This document shows, one piece after another, positions 11,398-21,017 of a DNA stretch of 64,000 nucleotides. Position 1 is the stretch's first letter. The number at the start of each line of letters is the position of its first letter. Origin of the DNA: Luscinia megarhynchos (lineage: Eukaryota > Chordata > Aves > Passeriformes > Turdidae); the NCBI GenBank assembly GCA_034336665.1, contig JAPFBE010000013.1:19881056-19945055 (forward strand), given 5' to 3'. Made by a program: the position numbers and the translations under genes. The notes under the pieces were generated by a model, which saw only the letters and a list, made by a program, of their open reading frames with translations, did not search any database and had not been told where the DNA came from.

Positions 11398-11965
11398 GGT
11401 GAGTGTCTGCTCTGCAGAGCAGGGAGCTGTAAAGACTGGCTTTTAGAGTAGTCTGATCTTATTTCTATGGTGTACTTTGGAAGTACTCTAGTTCCATGAA
11501 TATCACTAGGAGATTCTGTAGGATGAAAAACCATAGGTTAGCAGCAGTGCAGGCTCCATCCAAGTGGTAATATGAGTGAAACTTTATTTCAGAAGTACTT
11601 CTGCCTATACCTCTCCTCTCCCCATCAAGGTCTTCAAATGCCATATTTTTCTTTCATTGAACAGAGAGCTCTTCCATTTCTGCTTCTGATAATGTGGGGA
11701 CCACCCAAGAAAGGTATGAACTTCTAAATACATGAACTTTTGGAGAGATATGGTCTGGAATGTGAGCTTTACAGCTGAAATATGATGTAGAAAGCTTGGA
11801 ATCAGATTGTTCAAAAGCAATCTGAATCACAAGTTACAAACGGTGTCAGCTCAAGCTAACTTGCCCATAAATTCTCAGATTTCTGCTTGGGATGTGTTTC
11901 AGCAGTATCCATCTGCATTATAATCATGCAAACAAACATGCCATTTGATTCAGGTTTCTAGAAAG
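11398..11965. other. Unassigned DNA downstream of XCL1 copy B
   Basis: This stretch lies between the probable 3-prime end of copy B and the orphan exon fragment. I looked for a lost exon 2 or exon 1 of the third copy on the minus strand and did not find one. Confidence 0.4.
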
Positions 11966-11971
11966 TTTATT
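11966..11971 (-). terminator. Candidate polyadenylation signal of XCL1 copy B
   Basis: The minus strand reads AATAAA, 435 nt beyond the TAA stop at 12406. It is the first canonical signal I find downstream of that stop, which would give a 3-prime UTR of about 0.45 kb. Confidence 0.5.
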
Positions 11972-12405
11972 AAAATTCAAAGCCTTCTGTTAGTAGCATG
12001 TTTCAGTTTTAAGACAATAAGACATTTCTCTGTACATAGTTCTCTAGGGCAGGGAATTCCTATGAGTTTGTGAAATACAGATTCCAGACATAGTTCGTTC
12101 TTATCCATAGAAAAGCAATGGAAAGGGCAAACCAGTTGTTTCAGATTTGTCTTAGATGAGGGTGAATAACTGAATTATACAGCATCTTCTTAAAACCAGC
12201 ACTCAATGAGAATGCTCTGAGCTCCATCAGGATGGAGGCCTATACTCTTCCAGCTCTGTGGGAGGTGAGTTTGTGTTTGTTCAGAGAGTTTGTTGCCATT
12301 TATCAAAAGCAGGGAAATAAAAGCAGATAGTAAGCTTTTCCTTATTACTTGCAGCACTGATGATGATTCCAACTAGTTGGTCCTAGATGCTTTCCTAGGA
12401 CAGGA

Positions 12406-12511
12406 TTATTTGTGTTTGGCAGCACGTCTTTCATCTATTCTCTTTATAGCAGTCTGCACCCATTTCTGATCAGGACTTACACAGATCCTGATACCTCTTG
12501 CAGTGGTAAAC
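12406..12511 (-). CDS. XCL1: XCL1 copy B exon 3 (second Cys, helix, stop)
   Basis: The acceptor is ttttttctatag directly above 12511. The exon encodes FTTARGIRICVSPDQKWVQT, then AIKRIDERRAAKHK and TAA. It supplies beta-2/beta-3 with Cys73 and the amphipathic C-terminal helix. No extended Ser/Thr tail follows the helix, whereas the orphan exon at 11031-11268 has one. Confidence 0.9.
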
Positions 12512-15500
12512 CTATAGAAAAAAGCAAACCAGTCTCTAAACCCAGGTTTACTGTTTTTTGGTTTATATTTGGAACATAAATAAAAATGTGATAAAACAAT
12601 ATCAGATGCCAGAGTTTGTAAATGTTAGTTAGAATAACACCAGTTAGCAATGTTAGTTTCCTGTTCATGGCATAGGTACATATGTAGCATACATGGTCAT
12701 GTATGTATATATTGATTTTAGATAACTGAGCATACCTGCTATTCTGGGATTTTATGCTAAATGACAATAAACATTTATCTTCCAGGAGCAAAATCTCAGA
12801 TGTGATAAAAATTCATGCTTGTGAGCTCAAAGGACCAAACACAGCTCCTAGCAAGACTCAGAGTCACCTCATATTCTTGCACGTGATCTGTCCCCTTGAC
12901 TCAGTTTGTGCATGGAGCCTCTGACTGCTCCACCATTGCTGGAATTTTCCCCCACTCCCTGGGCACAAAGATGAGACTGGTCAGTGAGCTTCCTGCCTTT
13001 ATTCATGAGCAGCACACATCTCCCAACTCTCTGAGGCCTGCTCTTCCCCCCTCACTTCCTCAGCTGCCCGGTGACTCCTCCCCAGAAGAGCTGGAAGGGT
13101 GACCTGAGCTCGCCAGGTTTAATGAGTTGGGCCATGAATTATGTTCTGGTGCCCCTTTGCTATTTGATGGTTTTGTGTTTGCATAAGGAAGTCTGAAGGG
13201 TGCATGGGATACTTACATGATGGCATCTATTGGTACTCGTTGCCTTTCATAGTTGATGAGATTTTGGATTTTCAGCTGCTTTGTAGACAGATTTACACAT
13301 CTGAATTTGCGCATGGACACACCACTAGTATTCCCTAGAAGGGAAAAATAGATAAATGAGAAAGGTACTTAATAATAATATTTATCCATAGTTACTTTAT
13401 AAATTATGAATTCTGGAAGATTTCCAATTGTGGTTAGACCATGAGATTTTCATGATATACAGGTACAATACCAGTCAGCTTAAGGTATTTTTTGAGATGC
13501 ATCCTACCATCTCTAAAATATTACCGCTATTTCAGTTAAGGTATGCATCTTCAACCATTGCTCTGGACAATTGTACAGTAATTCTGTGCACAGAGAGACA
13601 TTGATTTCGAAATGTCTTTGAATATGAATCAGTATTTCTTCCTATTTCCTAAGTGAAGAAAGGAAAGCAAGGCTATTTCTCTCACTTTGGGCATCAAAAA
13701 GTAGCATTAACAAAAATTGTTAACAGAAGGGGAGATATTCCTGCCAGAAGAACAAGTACTTATATTCTCTGCCTGCAACTCTGATTTCATAGACAGCAGG
13801 GTGCCTTTTATCCCTTGCATTCCTCCAAGATTTTGATACAATTCAGAGAAATGCAGTGGTAATTAAAAAAAAGGATCACAATATTCGTATAAAATTTTCT
13901 GGGCAGTTGTTATCTTACATGATGATAACTGAAAATGGGAACTCGTTCAAATGCAATGGAGTATACATTAGTGTTAGTCTCCACTTGCCAGTTTTTGGTT
14001 TTCTCCCATTCATGGAAGACAGCCTTAAGAAAGAATGCTAGGGGACAAAAAGAACCATGCTCTACTCTGTGGGCTTTTAATAAAGAATTTATAGAGCTTC
14101 TGGTTTAAAAAAAAAAAAAATATCCAAGAACTGTTCTGGTGCACCTTGCTAAATGTAAAACCTGCTACACACAGTCTTGCTATCTGTGAGCTGTTCTTTG
14201 TTTGAAATAATTGGAATAGCTGAGACAAACACACATCAGTCTTTGGAGAAGGTGTGGGATAGCCAGTGCACAGGTACGGACAGATCTGCTAATTCCTGAA
14301 GGAATAGGAAGGAATATCTCTTCTGATCTTGCTTTAGTCATGACTAACACAACATAGTACTTTCTTATGATTCATGATACATTTCTTGCTGCCTCGGACT
14401 GGTTTCCAGAATGTGGCAATACAAGAGGTCAAAGACAGTCAAGTAATCCTTACTAGTCCTGGAAATATTTCCTGTTAGTACATAATCTTCAGGGAATGGA
14501 TGCAGGGAATAGCAGCAAAGCTTCTCTAATGCTGGGAACAACCCCCAAGTGTTGTGCATCTATAACTACCATATTTTCCCCAGGTGTATTTGGGTTTTTT
14601 AATTATTCTTTCTTGTCCTTTTCTCTCTCTCTTGTAGACGATCTTGGTGTGCTTTTTCAGACTTGGTGATACTTATGGGCAATGGACAATGACCTTGGGA
14701 ATGGGCAGTCTGTGATTTGAAGGCACTGGTGCCAGGGTGAAGAACAGTGTCACCAATGAAAAGAGGAGGATGCAGTGTGATGTAGCTGGAGAGGCAGTGG
14801 GTCAGCATAAGGTCTGTGTAGCTTCATAGACCTGTGAATGCTTAGCAGGTCTCAGTTTGGTTTTGGTGTGCTTTACTGAGGATACCTTTTTTCTGTGTTT
14901 CTGAGTGCATATTTGTGGGTTTGCATGTGGCTTGCATATCTGTGCTTTGTGTGATTTTTATGTGCTTGAGTGAATCTAATTGTGATAAGAATATGGGTGG
15001 TAATGGGTGCTTTCACATGGTACTTGTAGCCAAAACTTACTGACCTAACCAGCACTGCATACAAACTTATGTAAAGCATGGCCAATATCATGGCTCATCT
15101 CAGTGTCCATAATTGCTTTGAAAGAAGATGTTTAATTCTATGATTCAGTGAAAAGAGAGATAGTACTGTATAAATCTGTTATTCCCCCTTTTACTTCCCA
15201 TTTATCGTTTCCCTGTCTGTACTAAAAGATTTGTCCAGATACAAGCAAATAAACAAAATGGGATATAGAAATGGAGGAGCTTTTTAAAATAGGTTTATTA
15301 GAGGGATTAAGGCTATGTAGTTAGAGAAAGACAAATAACAATTAATACAATAAAAATAGTATAGAAGTTGTCTATCTGAAAAAAGAAAAAAGTACATCTT
15401 ATCCAACAAGATTTTTCATGATATGTTATTAACATTTAACTCATGGCTCTGTAACATCAGTGAGACTAAAAGACATTGTGCCTTCAAGATTTTTTGATTT

Positions 15501-15829
15501 TGAGAGAGAGAACATTGCACAGAAACACTTTGAGTGCCCTCAGGCACAGAACCTCCCCTTGCATTAAAGCAGAAACCAACCACCCTCTGGCAGGACATTA
15601 GATGAAATGCCCCACGAAACTGTCTTTCTTGCAGTTTTCCTCTGGATTTCATGTGCATTTTATCTTATAAATCAGCTGTCTGTAACTATGAATCCTGCTC
15701 AGGAAACCACATGTGCAACATGGAGCAATTCCTGTCTTGCTTTCGAGTTGCAAACTTACCTTTGACTGTGTGCAGAGTGAAGATGCCAAGCCAGAAGAGG
15801 AGCAGGATTGCTGTGGTGTGGAGCTTCAT
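12406..15829 (-). CDS. XCL1: C-class chemokine XCL1-like, copy B (complete, 97 aa)
   Basis: This is the complete lymphotactin-type gene on the minus strand. The coding exons are 15829-15760 (70 nt), 13334-13217 (118 nt) and 12511-12406 (106 nt), all with GT-AG borders; they total 294 nt, 97 residues plus TAA. The leader ends near residue 24. The mature protein has only two cysteines, Cys36 and Cys73, 37 residues apart, and Trp80 lies seven residues after Cys73. These spacings match those known for mammalian XCL1 (Cys11-Cys48 and the conserved helix Trp). The family folds into a three-stranded sheet with a C-terminal helix and acts as a secreted attractant for XCR1-bearing dendritic cells. The tail after the helix is short (ERRAAKHK) compared with the long mucin-like tail of mammalian XCL1. 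Two N-glycosylation sequons, NTS at 25-27 and NLS at 38-40, are absent from copy A. Intron 1 is about 2.4 kb and intron 2 about 0.7 kb. Confidence 0.92.
13217..13334 (-). CDS. XCL1: XCL1 copy B exon 2 (N-terminus, Cys36, beta-1 region)
   Basis: The acceptor ctag lies above 13334 and the donor gtaagt after 13217. The exon encodes NTSGVSMRKFRCVNLST, then KQLKIQ, and runs to VPIDAI. Compared with copy A there are 13 base differences, all in the first 63 nt of full codons. They change 8 residues (S25N, V26T, S28G, Q29V, V30S, K35R, T38N, N45K), with one silent codon difference (Leu44). The final 17 codons are identical. Confidence 0.9.
15760..15829 (-). CDS. XCL1: XCL1 copy B exon 1 (signal peptide)
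   Basis: This exon is identical base for base to copy A exon 1. It encodes MKLHTTAILLLFWLG through HTVK plus one base of Gly24. The donor gtaagt follows directly (15759-15754). Complete identity here, beside a diverged promoter and diverged intron parts, fits recent homogenisation or strong constraint. Confidence 0.9.
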
Positions 15830-15880
15830 CGCTGTGGCTTCTGTGCCAAGGCTGAGCAGAAAGTGGCTCTATCACTGGGC

Positions 15881-15886
15881 TTATAA
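15881..15886 (-). promoter_or_regulatory. TATA-like box of XCL1 copy B
   Basis: The minus strand reads cTTATAAGccc, a TATAAG variant, at the position where copy A has consensus TATAAA. It lies about 55 bp upstream of the ATG. The 60 bp between TATA and ATG also differ from copy A by substitutions and a deletion. Confidence 0.5.
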
Positions 15887-16942
15887 GTTGTCATTCAAGT
15901 TGTTCTTCTTTTCCTTTTTTGGGGTGTCATGATGGGCCTGACTCTTAAGTGGTAAAAATGAGTGGCAGTAAGTTTTCTGGTGAGAGAGAACCACCTCCTT
16001 TCCCCCACCAGTCCTTCACTAGCCCCCCTGAGAAGGCTTTTCCTGCTCAAACCACTGTGGTTGCACTTGCTTCTGTGCTGTGAGCTGGGTTTATTTCAAG
16101 CTGCAAAAAGTGAGAGCTCTTGTGTTGTAGTGGAAACGTGTGATAAATATTCCTGTCATTTCACACTTCAGTTTTGAGACCTTTAGCTGCAGAGACACAG
16201 AGTGACATTCAGTGCTACCTTGCTGACCAATGAACCACTGGAAAGGGGAACTGTGGGCTAAAGGATGATGGAAACAGGAACACCTTGGGTCTTTGCAAGC
16301 AGCTGTGGATGGTTTGTCATGTTAACATGTAGCTGTGGAGAGGCATCACTACTATTTCCTATGAGCAGTGGCTGTTGCCAGAACTCTTGTGTTTGCTCTG
16401 TGACTTGATATGGCCAAAGCTGATGTCACTGTGCTGGGAGAAGCAAGATTGAACACACCTTTGCACACAGATCCAGATCCCGAATGCATCCTGCCAATCA
16501 GGCATAACAAAAATGCAATGGTTTCAAAGAGGAATAAGAGTTTGTAAAGGGTTGTGTCAGGGTTGCTTTGCTTTGGTTTGGATTTTTTTGTGGTGTGGAC
16601 TTTGTAGTGCAAAGAATGGGGCCCAAGAAAGTAACTAGGCAATCAGAGAGGCATAATTTGTAGAAAAGACAAAGTTAATTGCAGTTTCATGTAAACATGA
16701 TGCTGGTAACAGGTCTGTCAGCTTGCTATAATTGTATCTCTATTACTAGTGCCCTTTTATGCCGACTGTGCCAACTCTATCACCCAGGTTTAGCTGTCCT
16801 GCCTGTCAAATGTGGTCTAAGTTACTGGATGGCATTACTTCAAACCAGTGGTTTTGAGCCTGCAAATATTTGTCTGGCCAGCTATGGACCTCCAGGCCAC
16901 ACACAAAGCAACACCTCAGCTGGCATCAGAAATCTTCTCATG

Positions 16943-17504
16943 TGCTGTGAGAAACAAAACCCACTCCTGTTAAATTTTAAAGTGTTTTGATAAATTATTA
17001 TAAGGGATAATTATAAAGCAAAAGTTACAGGCCTGGGTGCATGGCAAAGCCAGAGGCACACCCACTTCTTCAGTCTGAAGTCTTTTATACTGTCACAGTT
17101 GTGTTACTTCCTAAGATGATTTTGCAGGTTTTTTTTGAGTTTGTTGCTTCAGATTTTTGCAGTGCTTGCACAATTCAAGAGCTGCAGATATCGGCAGTCT
17201 AGGGTGGTCTTCTGCTGGTCTTCTGATGCTGCTTTAAGCTTGGTACTCTTCCTTTTATGGTCTCCTGCTCTCCTCTTATGCCATTTTGTATGTATGTTTT
17301 GCAATAGCAAACATAACTTAAAATACATCTTTCGAAAGCCTGCTTACATTTTGTGAAAGCCTTACTTCCTCTTTTACACTGCCCACAAACAAATTTTTTT
17401 CATACTTAAAAAGCAGTTTAACACTTACAATGATTCATTACAATTTTATAATTAAAGCAGAGAAATTGTAGTGAAAGCCAATTAGTACATAATTGTACAT
17501 AACA
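16943..17504. mobile_element. Copy-B-specific solo LTR, 562 bp, target duplication CATG
   Basis: The element starts TGCTGTGAGAAAC and ends GTACATAACA, with CATG at both flanks (16939-16942 and 17505-17508). Copy A has the uninterrupted site aatcttttgtgccctctgcag (about 4409-4429), where copy B without the element would read aatcttctcatgccctctgc. Clean ends, TG...CA termini and a 4-bp duplication suggest a class I (ERV1-like) solo LTR. The insertion came after the XCL1 block duplicated. Open frames reading through it are not genes. Confidence 0.8.
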
Positions 17505-17660
17505 CATGCCCTCTGCAGCTCTATGGAAAAGCCCAGCTAGTCCTGGTATGAATAGGTAAACATCAGGCTGCCTGATGCCTGGGCTTATGAACAGCTGTCA
17601 GAGCAAGACCTGGAGAAATCATGAGTGTGTCTGGGTTTTGGCTGAGATGGAGTACTGCTA

Positions 17661-19090
17661 AATGTTATAGTTTTCTTATTTTTTAGCAAGGTCAAGAATT
17701 TTTAACTGTAGTAATTGTGCTGTGTACCCTGTTTCATTACAGCAGCCCTGCTGAAGGAAAAGAAATATGCAGTGAGTAGAATATTGCCTATATCAAGAGT
17801 TTAGGTATCAGGGCAAAGGGTTTGTAATACTGGATTTTCTCATCCTGTAGTCAGCTTTTTAAAAGAGAGACCAAGATCTTAATGAATAACTAAATTCCTA
17901 TTCACTCCTAGAAATGAGTATCTTTAGTGGATGTTAAGCAGTCCCTTGAAGTTGAATTTGTGCCATCAGGTCACTTAATCACTTTTGAAGACAAAATGAG
18001 GGCATTCAGTGACTTTCAGAGGGGACTTAAGAAGCTAAGCTTAAACACAGCTGTATCTCAGTTAGCTGGTTTTAGGAGGGACATTGTCACCCCCAGGGGA
18101 TAAGTGCCTATCTCCATTATGTGTAGAAGCAACTTGTATATGTGTCTTATCCAGGACACAGTAAGTGAAGTTCAGTGGAATATGTAGGACCAGAATGTAT
18201 TTTGATTTTACATTTTTTCTTAACACTTGGAGTACTGGTAGAAGAATTACCAGCAAGTGACATCCAGCTGTGATATTTCCATGATTTTCTTCCCTTGCTT
18301 TTTGTCACTTTTGCTCTGTAGTTTTCATTTTGATTTCATAAGTACCTGAAATAGTAGTTTGTGTTTAGTATTTTAATTCATATTGTAATGGGGTAGAAGC
18401 AAACACATTCTTAGTGCTCACATCTCAGCTGAGATGATTTCTAATCTAAATTTACGGCTTCAATCAGATTTTTAATAATTAGTCTGTTTTGTGCTGGTTT
18501 TGGCAGAACTCCTTCTTTAGAAATGTAACCGTATTAACAATACTTTCTCTTAATCATAATAGAGTTTTTGCTTGTAGACCATCTGTTTCTACTACTAATC
18601 TGCCAGCTTTTTCCTGCCAGCTTTTCCTTGGTCCTGCCATCTTTCCTGGATGTATTATGTGCTCTTAAATAATAGTCAAAAATCAAATCAATCAAAATCT
18701 TTCTTTAGTCATTCAACTGGAAGAATTCAGGTACATAAAATTACACTGGGAATGATTTGGTTTGAAAGGGCCCAGAGATCTTTGCTCCTTCTTTCATTCA
18801 GTGTTATCTTGTTTTGTATTAGTTCAATGAGCTTGTTTTGGTTTAGCTATACACACGCCCAAGTTCTACAAAAGGAATACTTATATCTGTATCTTTATAA
18901 TCCTAGTCTTATGAGTTTTTGTTCTTTGAGAAATCCATTGTGGGAAGTCAACCAAACCCTGTACAATGCTATTGCTGTGGAAAAACACAGAGGTGACTAT
19001 AGCTCAGTTCTGTGAATGTACCTAAATCTTGTATATGCTGAAACAGGAGTCAAATACCTGTGTGACTTTGTGAAATATTCTCAATCTGTG
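17661..19090. other. Unassigned intergenic DNA
   Basis: I see no exon, RNA gene or clear repeat. The plus-strand frame at 18650-19015 is AT-rich, lacks a recognisable motif and has no splice or promoter support. Confidence 0.35.
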
Positions 19091-19093
19091 TGG

Positions 19094-19435
19094 GGATACC
19101 TTCTAGCAGCCTTCCAGTACGGGCTTATAGAGAGCTGGAGAGGGACTTTTTATGAGGGCATGTAGCCATGGGACAACGGGCAATGGCTTCAAAGTGAACG
19201 AGAGTAGTCTTAGATTAGATATTAAAAAGAAATTCTTTACTCAGAGGGTGATGAGGCACTGGACCAGGTTGCCCACAGAAGCTGTGGATATGCCCCATGC
19301 CTGGAAGTGTTCAAGGCCAGGTTGGATGGGACTTTGAGTGATCTGGTCTAGTGGAAGGTATCCCTGCTCAAAGTAGGGGAGGTTGGACTAGATAAAGTCC
19401 CTTTCAACAGCGGCCTTTCTATGATTCTATGATAT
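19094..19435 (+). mobile_element. CR1 retrotransposon, 5-prime-truncated 3-prime end
   Basis: This is the typical CR1 3-prime region in plus orientation. It includes caatggcttcaaagtgaacgag, agattagatattaaaaagaa, ggttggactagataaa and a terminal ttctatgattctatgat repeat. It is truncated at its 5-prime end, as most CR1 copies are. The frame at 19152-19337 is a remnant of the element. Confidence 0.9.
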
Positions 19436-19439
19436 GATT

Positions 19440-20500
19440 ATACTTTTTTTCCTTGTTTTGTTGGAATTTTTTGTTGTTATTTCTTTTTCCACTTCCTCAA
19501 ATGTCACATGAAACAGAGAATGCACATTTTGTTTAGTTCTTCTTTTTGTGTGTGCCATATCTGTAGGATCAAGGATGGGAACCAAGTCTTATGCTTTCAG
19601 TCTTCAGGAGAAGAATAAAGACAGTTTTGTGAAAAATAAATTACTTTAGTTGAACCATGGATAGTCAGTGCTTGAAGCACTGGAAATTAATTAGAACCAA
19701 TATGTTGCTTCTGGGTAAACCTGAGCTTCTCTCATAAAACTGAAGAGGTTTAGATTTATGTTTCTGCATGGGTAACAGTGTTCTCAGTGGTGCCTCACAC
19801 TTTGGAGAGAGTCCCTTGGCCAACCTGTATATGTTTGGATTCCTTTGCTCCATGACAGTCATCACAAGGAATATGCTGAAGAGCTAAGATGTTAGTGGAA
19901 AGGGGGAGTTATAGGTACAAGAACACACATCAGTGACATTTCTATGCTTTAAACAACACAGTGTGTGCTGTTATTTACAAGTATACAGACTTTTTCTTAT
20001 TGCTGCTATTAAACACTTCTGCCATGATATCTGTTGAAGGGCAGGCTGTATAGCAGACAATCACAATAAAGCACCAAGTTCCAGGGAGCAGAGCAATAGC
20101 AGAACTAGTAAGTCTGGGTTCAGCTTTTGATGTTTTACCTGATAACTTCTTTTCCCTCCACCCAATAATTGTTCTAACTCCTCAGCATGTTTTCATGTGC
20201 CAAAGGAAATTGTGCATCCACACACTTGTGGCTGTCCAGTTCACGGGTGCTGTCAGAACTACTGCATTGAATATCCCTTTTCTGCTGGATTTTCCCCACA
20301 GTGGAGACACCATCCTGAGTCTTTCTGCTGCTGGGATGCTAGGCTTTGGAGAATTCATAGGGATTTTTGCCTTTTGTTTACTGTCAGTTGAAATTAGCCA
20401 TTGGATTAAAAAAAGATAAAAATTAAGGGACACATGAATAATGGAAAATTATTTTTTTGTAAATGGCAGCTTCTTGAGCTTTCCAAAAAGGAATCTTGGG
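19440..20500. other. Unassigned intergenic DNA
   Basis: I see no supported gene. Around 20195-20419 several short frames overlap on both strands, including a Cys-containing one (HTCGCPVHGCCQNYC) after a pyrimidine run ending in cctcag. I do not recognise it and have no partner exon. Confidence 0.3.
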
Positions 20501-20509
20501 TTTTTCCTC

Positions 20510-20610
20510 TGTTTTTATTTTTTGGGGTTTTTTGGGGGGTTTTTTGGGGTTTTTTGGGATTTTTTTGGTTTTAATTTTTGGGGTTTTTTGTGTATGTTTT
20601 GTTTTGTTTG
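20510..20610 (+). repeat. G/T-rich tract with regular G4T6 spacing
   Basis: G runs of 4, 6, 4 and 3 at 20524, 20534, 20546 and 20556 are separated by exactly six T each; a further G4 lies at 20580. Four runs of three or more G with equal loops could form a G-quadruplex on the plus strand. The frame 20441-20632 is a translation of this tract. Confidence 0.85.
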
Positions 20611-20778
20611 CTCCCCTCCCTTAAATAGCTGATTTCTATTAAACACATTTGTTTAAAACAATAATTATCCTTGTAAGCATTTTTAATAACCAAACTTTCA
20701 TGAGGCCCTTCCACAGAATTTAAACAGATATGACAAATTTTAACTTATAATTATGATTTTAACCCCTATGGCTTCCAG

Positions 20779-21017
20779 GAAAAAAACCAAAAAACAACAA
20801 CAAAAAAAACCAAAAAACAACAACAACAAAAAATCAAACAAAAAACCACTCCCAAACCAGCCAACCAACCAGAAAAACACCCTCACCAAAACAACAAAAA
20901 ACCCCCAAACAAAATATTAAACCAAGAAAACATAAGATAAAAATTTTTAAAACTGAAACAAACCAACAATCAACCAAAAAAACCGTCCCCCCCAAACCAA
21001 CCAACTACCACCAAACC
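20779..21017. repeat. A/C-rich low-complexity tract
   Basis: Almost no G or T occurs for over 200 bp, with CCAAAAAACAACAAC-type, CCAACC and CAAACC units. It lies about 180 bp after the G/T tract and its CCAAAAAA units complement the TTTTTTGG units, so the two tracts could pair as a loose stem. Confidence 0.8.

Larger units (their letters stand above)
12595..17660. repeat. Segmental duplication, copy B block
   Basis: This block corresponds to 1-4595 in the same orientation; the offset is about 12.6 kb on the left and shifts with indels. It includes copy B exons 2 and 1. Exon 3 at 12406-12511 would pair with copy A sequence outside the window. The main length difference is the solo LTR at 16943-17504. 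Homology ends soon after the shared LTR fragment near 17627. Confidence 0.9.

Noticed and set aside
18486..18512. tttgtgctggttttggcag, resembling an LTR end
   Set aside because: The match is under 20 bases and the following sequence does not continue the family.
20197..20391. Cys-rich frame (HTCGCPVHGCCQNYC) after an acceptor-like cctcag
   Set aside because: There is no partner exon or recognisable family, and other frames over the same bases are equally open.
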